A DNA stretch of 64,000 nt, taken from positions 91,139,097 through 91,203,096 of the forward strand of contig CM022396.1 of the NCBI GenBank assembly GCA_011833715.1, in the 5' to 3' direction. Of the stretch, positions 1 to 12,200 are shown one piece after another. Both the position numbers and the translations under genes were made by a program. This stretch comes from Carcinoscorpius rotundicauda. Taxonomy: Eukaryota; Arthropoda; Merostomata; Xiphosura; Limulidae. Each line of letters starts with the position of its first letter. The stretch's first letter is position 1. Below the pieces are notes generated by a model. It did not search any database and was not told the DNA's origin. It saw only the letters and a program-made list of their open reading frames with translations.

Positions 1-257
1 TGGAATTTTAGATGGTTGTGTGGAAAATAACCAAACCGTCAAGGTAGGACAAGAATATTTCAAAGGTTGTGAACAACGTTGTTTATGTAAAGGAAACAAC
101 ACAGATGACTGTCAGGATAGGTGTGGTGCACCTTTCATATCAATAGATGAGGCGAAGAAGAAAAATTCATCATGTTTCCTAAACTCCTCACCTGATGACT
201 CCTGTTGTGTCAAGGTCACGTGTACCCATGAATTAACAGACGTTGTTGAGCCTTCTG
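1..257 (+). CDS. sas: sas exon 1 of window: VWC domain (5' edge cut by window)
   Basis: Reads in frame from base 2 as one von Willebrand factor C module with ten cysteines in the expected order: DGC, KGC, RC, LC, DC, DRC, SSC, SCC and TC. Four N-glycosylation sequons are visible (NQT, NNT, NSS twice). The donor is TCTG/gtaggt, leaving one base of the next codon (phase 1). The acceptor is not in the window, so the module may start a few bases earlier. Confidence 0.85.
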
Positions 258-3200
258 GTAGGTTTTAATTTTGGATTCATGTGGCTATTATAAATGATGA
301 GATAGAGTTAAGGTAATATTTCGTTTTAAAGTATGCGCGAAATGTGTCTAGTAAAAGCAATCCATTTTGTTCTGGAACAAATGTGAATTTGAGAACTAGG
401 CCTAAAATTATTACTTTATTTGTCGCAATAGGTAAGTTATAATGTGCAGAAAAATGAGCTAGTTTTATATGTTAACTGGCCTGAACAACTGAAGAAAACG
501 AACAAACTATTAACATGAGTAAGCTTAAATGGCGATGATAAACGTACTGGTGTAAATTAATTGTTTTGAATTTCGCGCAAAGCTACTCGAGAGCTATATG
601 CGCGAGCCGTCTAATTTAGAAGTGTAAGACGAGAGGGAAGGCAGATAGTCATCACCACCCACCGCTAACTCTTGGGCTAATCTTTTACCAACGAATAGTG
701 AGATTGACCGTCATATTATAACGCCCCCACGGCTGAAAGGACGAGCATGTTTGGTGCAACCAGGATTCGAACCCGAGACCCTAGGATTACGAGTCGAACG
801 CTTTAACACTCTTGGCCATGCCGGGCCGTAAATTATTTAAAAAGTAATTACATATATATTCTGTATGGGCGTTTTTACCTACACAAGTTTGTATAGTTTG
901 CATTTCGTGCGCAGTTATAGTCTCCAGCTAGTCAACCAAAAATACTATCTCCCGTTGGAGAAGCGGTAAGTCTTTGGATTTAAAACGCTATAATCAGAGG
1001 TTCGATTCCTCTCGGTGGATACAGTAGATAGCTCGATATGGCTTTGCTTTGAGAAAAACACACATACACCCGATAAATCTCAGGCTACTCTTTGACTGTA
1101 CCATTATAAGCATCCCCACTGCTGAAGGGGCAAGTGTGCTCGGTAACGGGGATTCATACCCACAATCTGTAGTCTCCCAATTCTGTAAGAATCTTGTTTA
1201 TGACTAATCCCATCGTATTTAGTATAACGATAAATATTATTGGTCGTTTGTTTTTGAATTTCGCGCAAAGCTACTTGGGGACTATCTGCGCTAGCCGTCC
1301 TTAAATTAGCAATGTAAGACTAAAGAGAAGGCAGCAACTCTTGGGTTACTCCTTTACCAACGAATAGTGGCATTGATCGTCACATTATCACGTTCCCATT
1401 GCTTGAAGGGTGAGCATGTTTGGTGTGACGGGGATTTAAACCCGCGACCTAATGATTACGAGTCGAACGCCTTAACCACCCGGCCATGCTGGGGCTTATT
1501 GGTCACTTTCTGACAAAATTATTCGATATTGCCTTTTTCGTTTTTTTTTGCGTATGGAATTTGTGAATACACAAGTTTTCTAGCCACGTTCTTTTTATGC
1601 ACACGTTATAGTGTAAAGTAGAGTTTATATTGTTACTGATATATATATATAAATATAAATATGTATTATGAACTTGCCTTTTCTTCTTGAAAATTAAAAT
1701 CCCGGAAAAAAAATTTATGAACATCAATGTTTATATCGACCAGATTAAAAACTTATAACAATGGCCCGGCATAGCCAAGCGTGCTAAGGTACGACTCGTA
1801 ATCTGAGGGTCGCGAGTTCGAATCCCGGTCGCACCAAACATGCTCGCCCCTTTAGCCGTGGGGGCGTTATAATGTGACGGTCAATTCCACTATTCGTTGG
1901 TAAAGGAGTGACCCAAGAGTTGGCGGTGGGTGGTGATGACTAGCTGCTTCCCTCTAGTCTTACACTGCTAAATTAGGGACGGCTAGCACAGATAGCCCTC
2001 GAGTAGCTTTGTGCGAAATTCCAAAACAAACAAACAAACTTATAACAAAGGTTACGCAAACCCTTACAACTGTATCTGTTAGGTTCAGTAACAGCGTTGG
2101 CATGCTTTAAAGTATTTCTTGTAACACTCTATAAAAGATATTGTCTTGTAATGAAATGTTTTTGAAGCATAGTCAGTGAACTTGAAACTCCGAATGGAAC
2201 ATAGAGTTTCAATAACACTTCACATTAGACACTGTTCTGGGCTGTCATCTTCACCTCACTCCAAGTCATTCTTATCATCTTCACCTCACTCCAAGTCATT
2301 CTTATCATCTTCACCTCACTCCAAGTCTCATCTTCATCTCACTCCAAGTCATTCTTATCATCCTCATCAATTAATCTTCTTCAAATTTTTTTACGAACGG
2401 CCCACTTTTATTTCTTCCTACCCTGCGAGTTTTCCTGAAAGGTTGTATGATGGCGTTTCCGCTGGTCTTCTGAGGGTATTATTGGTTTGTTCTTTGTCAC
2501 AGGTAACTGTTACTAATATTTTCTGGCCAACTACTTTGCAAGATGTTCCGTGGACACCTGTTGATGAAAATGTAAAGTTTAATAAATTTGGTCGCATTTA
2601 TTATTTCAGACCAAGAGTGACTTTGCATTAATACTAAATATCCCGAGTTTATTTCTCGTCGAGAGAAAAAACAATCTTCGAATTCCAAACTAGGTTTAGT
2701 GTTAAATGCATGGCCAACCTTAACTATTCGTGTACTTATGTCTTCATCTTTGCCTCCAATGAAGACATAGTAAACGGATTTTTCCACTTCTTTTAGGTAA
2801 TTCCAATTAAGCATGATGTCATGATCCTGCTTATCGTGGGTCATCATTATTCACGTTTTTCCTTTATTCACCACAAGTCCTGTAAATGCTGCTTTTGTGG
2901 TTAGCCTATCTATTTTTGGTTACGTGTGTTTTCTATAATGTTACGTGAAACATGCTATCTGCGAATTCAACGTGTTAAAAGAACTATATGAATGACCGCT
3001 ACTGATTTATTTATCACCAACAAAATACAACTGGTGATAGCAAGTAACCTCTTTTTATTTCATTTTGGATTTGAAAGGCCTCACTTAGTTATCACTTATG
3101 AATAACCTAGCAGGTTAGGTCTTCAAACAGCTACTTAATGAACCTACAAAGCACTATTAGTGTTTGTTTGTAATGCTAATATTGTAGTATTTGCTAAGTG

Positions 3201-6200
3201 ACCCCTGGATCTACACTGTAGAAAGATGTTTCAAAGTCCACAAGGTACACATACAAGGGTGAGCTTCATTTATCTGACTACTCAATGATCTGCAGTGTAG
3301 CTATTTGAACAAACACGTGTTAAAGTTTGGCTAGTAAACACAGCTACATAACATTATTATTTCATGCAGTGTGAGGGAAAATCAAACATGATAATGTCTG
3401 ATACTCCAGAATATTCTAAAATAAATTGCAAAGGCTATAAAAGAAGCGAATTTACCAATAGCTGGTGAGGTATTTTAATACATTTAAACTATATTGATCA
3501 TTATATTTCGTTATTTATTTTCATCTATTAATCTCAAATCTTCAGTTGAAAGAAAACATGATTTCGATTTATGCCATTCATCTAAGTTAAGTTCAAATAA
3601 TATCGAAAAATATAGATGTTTTTAAAACGGAAAGAAAAAAGTGAATTTAATATTATTATAAAACAAATTATTTAATACAAAAATCAAGAAGTCTATTAAA
3701 AGCTGCTGGAAGCTCATTATCCATTTTCGAACCTGCATTTACCTAATGTTTGTTTGTACTTTTTTCATTATTTGGGTGTATGTGTGTGTTTTCTAATAGC
3801 AAAGTCACGTCGGGCTACCTGCTGAGTCCACCAAGGGGAATCGAACCTCTGATTTTAGTGTTGTAAATCCATAGAGTTTCCACTATACCAACAGGGGAAG
3901 AATTGTTGGGTAAAATTAAATTTCTATTCTAACCTGAGGAAACACGTAATTCATTTTGACTAAAGAAATTGTAGGTTGAATTGATAACTGAATATTCTAC
4001 AACCGTTAACTTTGGACAATTAGCCAGATGTAACTTGTGGTATTAAATGAATGAATGTAGTTTTATATATACAGAGGGTGGACAAAACACTGCGTCCCCT
4101 CAAAATGTTGTTTATTTGTTACAGCTTTCATTAAACAACAGGAAAAATGTGTAAAACGAAATGTGTTCAAATATGGTTTTAAATCCTAGTTATAACACTG
4201 GTTCTCATAAATATCTCAAATGTTCAAGATTTTTAACACTGGTTCTCATAAATACCTCAAATGTTCAATATTTTTAACACTGGTTCTCATAAATATCTCA
4301 AATGTTCAAGATTTTAGTTACATTTTCTCATAAAAATTGTTATATACCTGCTATAGTTTCTTAAATTTTATTATTCCAATTAGCCTTCAAAACGATCACA
4401 CAAGTTTCTCTACAATTGCCGCCCCCTTCAGTGGCTCAGCGGTATGTCCGCGGACTTACAACGCTAAAACCCGAGTTTCGATACCCGTGGTGGGCAGAGC
4501 ACAGATAGCCAGCCCGTTGCGTAGCTTTGTGCCTAATTCAAAACAACAACGTATCTGTAATTGTGTAATCGTTAAAAGATATTTTAGAAATAAGAGAATT
4601 GATGTTATATAATTGCCAGGTTAGTGATCTGATACTAACCTCATTGAAAATTCGTAAGCTGAGTTAAATCGGTTAACAAAAAATCGCACACGTCAAACAC
4701 GGAAGATGAACTTTTCGAAGTACCCAAAGAAGGATGGTAGTCAAACATGTCACGGCAGGCCTAAACTCCAAGGAAACAGCGACTAAATATTAGTTTGTGA
4801 AACTGGTTTGTGTTGTTTTGAGTTTCATTATTATGTTGGATTATTCATAGAAACACAGTTTGATAATTGTGTAGCGATAATTGGAGTTAAAAAGATCTGA
4901 CAAACCACAGCAGGTGAACAACTCGATCTGACAAACCACAGCAGGTGAAGAACTCTTTTTATGAAAAATGCTACTAAATGTTGAAATGTTCAGATGTTAA
5001 AATTAGAATTTCAGATCGTATTTGAACAGATTTTCTCGGCGTGCGTTCAGGTACATATTTTTTTTTCTTATCTAATAAACAATATAAAAAATTAACAGCA
5101 TTTTCAAGGGGTTCACTATTTTATTGTCTTCCCTCTATCGGTGTGTATTTCTTTACGTAATACAATTTAGTTTTTTCAATACCTTTCTTTTGTTATTTAC
5201 AATCATTTTTCATTTTTACATTACTTGTTCAGCATCAGAAGGAAGTCTCGAAGACGAAGCACTGATTACAGATAGAACAGACAATGACACCATGATGGGT
5301 GACCAGTATACTCTGTCTGTTAAAGAATACGAAGTAAAACAAGACGAGAAGCTCCCAACCGACCAATCTTCGACAGACATAACATTTACTCCGAAGTTAG
5401 TTGCCGAAACTGATGGAGAGACAGTGACCGCAACAATTTTACCGTTCTTAGGAAACGACAGTGGTGCATTGGATACCGATAACGAAACGAGCGATATGCC
5501 ACTGATGACACCTGATGAGGTCACGAGCGAGATGAATTCAACATCAGTATTAAGTAAGAATGTCTACAAACTGGGTCAACATTAACCGATCATCATGTCG
5601 GTTCAACTCAAGAATAATATACAACTTGAAGGGTTGTGTGTAATACAAGTACACGATGTATAAAATGTATATGGAATGTTTAGCACTGATCCATTGCTGT
5701 GGGAGTATTATATGTAATATATGTTTACGTATATAATGTTCGCATTGCGAATAGTCCCACAAAGAATGGAAGCTTTGTCTAAATTTAAATAGATTTCAGA
5801 TATCGCGTAACTCGTGTTAAGTAACGACAAATATATGCGTTTATACATATATATATCTATATTTGCATTTCAGTTTGTTTCACATAGTAACTGTACCAAT
5901 AAAAATCCACGCTCATAGGTAAACATCCTGCTCTATTATATAGTATGTAATACACATAAAACTATGACACTTTTTGTCAAACAAACCATCTAAACGTTAT
6001 GTGAAGTGAGTTAAAAATTTAAGCTTAAATGTTTGCCGCATGTGAGAGAGAACAGTCGTTTTATCAAATTTTAAACTTTCCAGAACCACACAAGATATTT
6101 TAACAAAACTAATTCTCGTAAAGTGAGAGTTAGTCGATTTGTTATGCATGAAAATATCCTATAGCTTACAACTTCATCAGAACTCTAGATTCCAAGACCG

Positions 6201-9200
6201 TAGATACGTGTCAGTTTAAGAACCCGGCATACTAAAGTACAGATTATATTCTATTTTGGCAGAAGTTAAATTTAAACGCTCGTCAGATAACCCCAATTAG
6301 TGATGGGCCAAACATACACACACAAAATAACGCATTATGTCTTATTTTGCCAGAACTCAAACTTCCACGCCTGTTAGACGGCTGTCAATTTAAGAATCAC
6401 ACATACGAAATCGGTGAAAAGTTCCATGACGGTTGTGAAGCCTTTTGTCATTGCGAAGATGTTGGAAGGATCTCGTGTCTACCACGTTGCTCCCTGCAAG
6501 ACACGAGCGGACACACGTGCAAACAAGTTCCTGATCCAAGTGACCCTTGTTGTTACATTGTAGAGTGTACACCATCAGAAATACATTCTATAGACGTAAA
6601 AGGTAAATTTAGATATTTTTGAACATTTTTGTATCACATCGCTAATTCGAGCCATAACTATGATTCATACTGTTATTTGTATTAAGGCATATCGTATCTT
6701 TGATGTGGAACGTAGTTTATTATTTCACTTTTCTCATGTTTCACATAGAACGTAGTTTAAGTTATTCCCCTCTTATGTCTGATTAGAGCTTAGTTTATTA
6801 CTTAACTTCATTTGTAAGTCAAGTGTCGAAAGTAGTCTAAAATTTTACTTCCATCATGTTGGTAATGTAGAGCGAATATTGATGTTTTACTCGTACAGTT
6901 AACCGAATAAATATTACTACTCGTGTATTTTCTACCCGTACAGTTAACCGAATATATATTACTACTCTACTTGTGTATTTTTTACTGGTGCAGTTAACCG
7001 AATATATATTACTACTTGTGTATTTTCTCCCCTTACAGTTAACAAAATATATATCACTACTCTACTTTTGTATTTTTACTCGTACAGTTAACCAAATATA
7101 TATTACTACTCTACTTGTGTATTTTTCACTTGTACAGGTGACCAAATATGTATTATTACTCTATTTGTGTATTTTTTACTCTACAGTTAACCGAATATGT
7201 ATTATTACTCTGCTTGTGTATTTTCATCTATACTGGATCTCATATATTTAAGTTGATATTACTAGTTTTCTCTCTGCATCATTTCGAAAACTAAAACTTC
7301 TTTTAGATAGCCAACTCATTTCTGGTTATTTATTGTTGCTCTAAAATATATATACATTTATTTTTCATGTAGCTTTACCAATTGAAATCAAATCTGTCGA
7401 GCCTAAGAATGCAACAACTGCCCGAGTTAGTTTTCTGATGATGTCACATGATGACAAATCTCTGGAATCGAAGGTTCAGCTCTGGATAGCCCAAGTGCCT
7501 GAATCCAATGACAGTGCCCTCAGTTGGACAAAGAGAATATACGATATGAATAACATGCTTGCTACGGGACCCCACACGTATAATATAAACGTTTCTTCTC
7601 TGATGCCAAATACTGAATATTACCTTAAAGTAATGAAAGTTCCAGTGGAAGGATTAACCCAACAGGATGCAGACGATGCTCTGTTTAGCAATACTGTTAC
7701 AGTGAAGACGTATCCCTTAGGTAGTATTGGAATACATATGTATATATAGAATATTAAAATCAGTAGTTAAGTAAAATAAAACAAAATCAGAAGAAAGGAC
7801 TGCGATAAAAACAACAAATCCAAGATATCTGACAATTAACAATTTGTAATAAACAAGAACAAAAATCCAAAAGGCTATGCATATTAAAATGAACCTCAGA
7901 GTACAGGCTATAATGTGAGATATAAAATGTACCCTAGGTTTTGGATGTGAATGTAAATGGGACCCAAATTGCGGTGGGGATACACCGTCTATCGGTCTTA
8001 ATCTCCTTTCGTCAATGTCCCTACTCTACAAAGTAAAGAAGAAGAAAATGAACTAATAATAATAAGGTACTACCACCTAGGAGTAAGTAAGATAAATTTA
8101 CTTCCTGAAGTTGGTATCCCAGCCCCCATTGTGGTGGTAAAATACTAATTGGTAGACCAGTAAGCTAGTTATACTAGTATATAAAGTGCACCAATCAGTT
8201 ATCTAAACTAAGTAGATATCTCCTAACCACCACCCATTAACTCCATTGTAACTACCAATTTTCAGACTTTAAACAAGCCTTCATATGCGATGAGGTGTTC
8301 ATCCGCATGAAAGAAGTGCCACATTTTTTAAATTACCCTATTAACAGCTAAAAATACTTGTCAGAACTTTTGAGTAAAATGTTCTTGACTTATATTTCTT
8401 TATAGTTACATTTTTTATATTTATCACAGAATATTTTAATAATTTACAGTTTCTTTATTAAACTCATTAACTATTAATTTTTGCATCAATATTTCGACAA
8501 ATGTGGATACACTTTTGATTTATGCAGCGTGTTTTATTTTTGTTTGGGTTTGTTTCTGTTTATTAGAAATTATATGTATATATATAAGTGTGTGTGTGTG
8601 TAATAAACACTGTCCACCAAACATCTTCATAGCTTTCCAATCACAGAGAAATTCTTACTAATCATAGTAATTACTGTCCTAATGCAGTGCAAGACTTTTG
8701 ACATAAATAAATCATGTTTTTTTTTTTTACGAGACATGCTCTCAACGAGAATATAAGTGAATGGTGTAAGTTTGCAAAGGTTTGTTTAATTGGAATAGAT
8801 TGGTTTAACTTTTGAAATTAACTGTCACCAGAGGATCCCAAATATAATTATGTGGTATGACTTGGATTATAACTTTTAAACGTTTTGATAAATATAGAGA
8901 ATTGGATTCGTCATACACAGAATTCACATCACAACACTCTTACCATATCATTTTCACAACAAGCACATTACAATCACAATGAAATTAAATGTCTACATCT
9001 ACCTATTTCTACACCCATTTTGACTACTACCATCAGCTGGGTGAAGCTGCTCTTATACTTCTACGAAACTTTCGAGTAACCATAAGGGTTCTAGTGCTGA
9101 TAAACCATGAGGGTTCTAGTGCTGACAAACTTCACACCAAGTAAACGTGCACAGAACATAATCAGAGATAATTAATAGTTTGCATATCCTAGCCACTCCA

Positions 9201-12200
9201 AAGCATTCATTAGAAGCCTGAATAGGACTCACAGATTTCATATTTGGTCATACTGTAAGCAATGTAGCTACAACGAGCCGTTACCAAATATCTTGAAAAT
9301 TGCTAAAAATTGAGCAGCACTTGGGCTTAGGTGTACATTTTGTATTTCTTGTACATCCAGGAAAGTCGCAAGCTACCAAACAGTGTGCCTCTAATAGTTC
9401 ATTAGTAAGCTTGCGGAATTATATCACTAAAAGATAAAATCTGATAACGTTTATGGGCAAAGCACAAATAGCCCAGTTTTTATCTTTGTGCATAACAACA
9501 GCCAAACAGTCAGCCGAGTATTATGACAAAACACGTAAGCTTTATCAACTAATAAGCTTACTTTTCTTAATTCATTTTACTCGACGACGTTTTAGCAAAA
9601 CTTCAGTTGTTTTTAACACACTGATCTGTGATCAGGTGGTTTTCTTGCACACAGAGAGCGTTTGGTGAACCATGTCATGTTTTTAAGAGGTGTTTGAATA
9701 ACTTTACTTGTGCAACGCATGTAAATGAAAACTATAAATCTAACGATAAAAAAATTTGTAATAAGTTCCAATTTGTGTGTTTTTCGGATAAATTTCGTTT
9801 TACTTCTTTTACTTTAGAAGTTAAGAAAACCTTCCAAGGCTGTTTTCATGGCAACCGTTCCTATGAAATTGGAGAAATGTTTTACGATGGATGTGAATAC
9901 AAATGCATCTGTCGAGAAGGAGGGGTGTTTGAATGTCAGGACCGATGTGAAGTCTACATTGACACTATTGGATACGAACACTGCAAATGGGGTCCAGCCG
10001 CAGATGATTTCTGTTGCACTGTGCCTTACTGTAATGAGCCAACCCATGCTCAGGGTAGGACCTGTTAATGCAATGTGCAATTTACGAGCAGTTCATAAAA
10101 TATATTGATTTTGTTGTTGTTGTTTTTTGGAAGATTTAACTTTCGTTTTAAACTATTACTGCTGTAATGTTTAGTGTTTGCTTAAACGATGTTGTTGTTG
10201 TTTTGAATTAAGTACAAAGCTACACAATGGGCTATATGTGCTCTGCCCATTACGGGTATCGAAACCCGGATTTTAGCGTGTAAGTCCGCAGACATACCGC
10301 TGAGCCACTGGGGGGCTTGCTTAAACGAACACAGTCGCATTAAAAATTAAATGTTATCAAAAGAATCGCGTTTATACTTATATGGCTGATAAACTTTTTA
10401 TACTATAAAACCATTCGATGTATTGAAGTAACTAGTATTCAATTCAAGAAATCAAACAGTTTGTTTCACATGGAGTTAGACCCGACATGGGCAAGAGTGT
10501 TAAGGCATGCGACTCGTACTCCGAGGGTCGCGGGTTCGGATCCCCATCACGCCAAACATGCTCGTCCTCCCATCCGTGGGCGTTATGATGTGACGGTCAA
10601 TCCCACTATTCGTTGGTAAAAGAGTAGCCCAAGAGTTGGCGGTGGGTGGTGATGACTAGTTGCTTTCCCTCTAGTCTTACACTGCTAAATTAGGGACGGC
10701 TAGCACAGATAGCCCTCGTGTAGCTTTGTGCAAAATTCCTAAAACAAAGAAACAAACATATGGAGATACCTAACTGTAAAATACCGGAGATAATCCATAG
10801 AAAGTGAGTTTTTAGATGTGAGTCAATGATAGTTAGAATACTGTGAGTGAAATAACGATACATTTGTTATTACTTTTGGAATGATAAGTATCGTACAGAT
10901 CAATTTGGAAGCTGTTGATAAAGCTATATTCATCAAAATTTTATTAGGCTGACGATGTATTTGAACATTACGTTCTTTAATCAATACCTTAAGATTTTCT
11001 TTTACGAAGAAGAACATATATTATAATTTAAATTGCCCAACGGCTGTGGCTATAGCGAACATAGTGGGGTTAAAACACTATTGGACGTGGTTTCACTTGG
11101 AAAAACTTAAGGAAGCGAATAAGGAATGAAGTTCTTTAGAAAAAGTTTTCATACCATAACAAATGTTGTAAATACATTTATTTTGAACGGTGGAAGGGAT
11201 GTAAAATACGTCTCTTCTCTAAGTAAATATTTCACAAAAATGGCACATTTTTAAAAATTTTACAACAAATGTTGTAAATTATTGAACAATTCAGTTTCAG
11301 ATATTTGATTTTTAAGTGAAGAGTAGTTTAGCATTAATTAAAATCAGTGCATTGTTGTGTTTGAAAAAAAGCGGATGATCGTAATCACAGATTAACGTAC
11401 AAGCTCATATTTGTGCATGCTTTCTCAAACTTATTTATCAAGGTGAGTCATATCTGAAAAACACGACTTATACAGCAGTATCATACAAAATATCCTACTC
11501 AATCTTTCACACTTCCGTGGGAATATCTGTTTAACTTTGTCTTATATATCTATTTGTGAATTGTTCGACATACGATTCGCGAAAAAGCACATTTTTTCTC
11601 TTGTTTCAGCTGACTTTTGAAATTCGTTTATTTGAATTTATTATCTTTGTGCCTACTGCACACCGGAATTAGTTATAAAGAATGCATTGAACATATTTTC
11701 AATAAGTTTTTTGTCATGGGACCTTTGGACCAAATGGTCATGGGCTTTTCAGTGCAATATCTATGACTCGCAACCACTAGATAGTGGAATAACTGAAGAC
11801 TAGAGTATATTTCAGTGTAACGAAGCGTTACATGTTATTCTGAGTTAAAATCACGTGTGTAAGCTAAAGTAAGATAAACTATGTGTTTAACACCAGAATG
11901 TACAAGAAGTTTTCTTACCTGGTGAAGTCCCACAGATAAACTGTACTGATAAAACAAGTAAGGCAAAATTGCATTAGGCTATCCTCACGAGGCCCAGCGA
12001 AATGTTTGAAAGCTTTAATTGCTAAAAGCTCATTAGTAGTTTTGTATTTAATAACAAACAAACAAGAAAGGAGAAGCTTCTCACTGAAGAAGGAGTACCA
12101 CTTCTCACTGTAGAAGGAATACCGGTTATGTATACGAGAATGAACGAGACATTTGATTGAATTTGTTGAACTATTGGGCACAAACAGTTCAGTATCAGAT

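Larger units (their letters stand above)
258..5232 (+). other. intron 1
   Basis: A 5-kb AT-rich intron holding six SINEs and three short tandem repeats listed separately. The long frames at 2176-2631 (+) and 2497-2847 (-) overlap a tandem repeat and a possible LINE scrap and do not look like exons. Nothing further is recognised at 2640-3770, 3900-4190 or 4560-4890. A sequence beginning cagagggtggacaaaac at 4072 looks like a transposon end, but no partner end was found. Confidence 0.7.
5554..6353 (+). other. intron 2
   Basis: AT-rich with a TA-rich run near 5844-5866. Its last 180 bases hold two decayed partial copies of exon 3. Confidence 0.7.
7721..9817 (+). other. intron 4
   Basis: Contains a (TG)n run near 8587, a short tandem repeat at 9076-9132 and a family B SINE tail at 9450-9500. 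The rest is AT-rich without a supported exon; the stretch 7930-8160 has a repeat-like look but no ends that I could pair. Confidence 0.65.

Noticed and set aside
940..1020. Genuine tRNA genes at the many A/B-box sequences
   Set aside because: Every head continues into a repeated body and an A-rich tail shared by many copies, and the acceptor-stem halves do not pair properly; they are SINE heads.
2176..2631. 151-codon open frame (+) as a possible exon
   Set aside because: Most of it is a 30-bp tandem repeat translated as Ser-Pro-His, and the rest resembles a LINE scrap; no fitting splice sites.
2497..2847. 116-codon frame (-) as a separate gene
   Set aside because: No recognisable domain, overlaps a repeat-derived frame on the other strand, no start context or splice evidence.
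4072..4130. Transposon end (cagagggtggacaaaac) as a complete element
   Set aside because: No inverted partner end was found within the intron.
6973..7251. 92-codon hydrophobic frame as a membrane protein
   Set aside because: Entirely produced by the intronic minisatellite.
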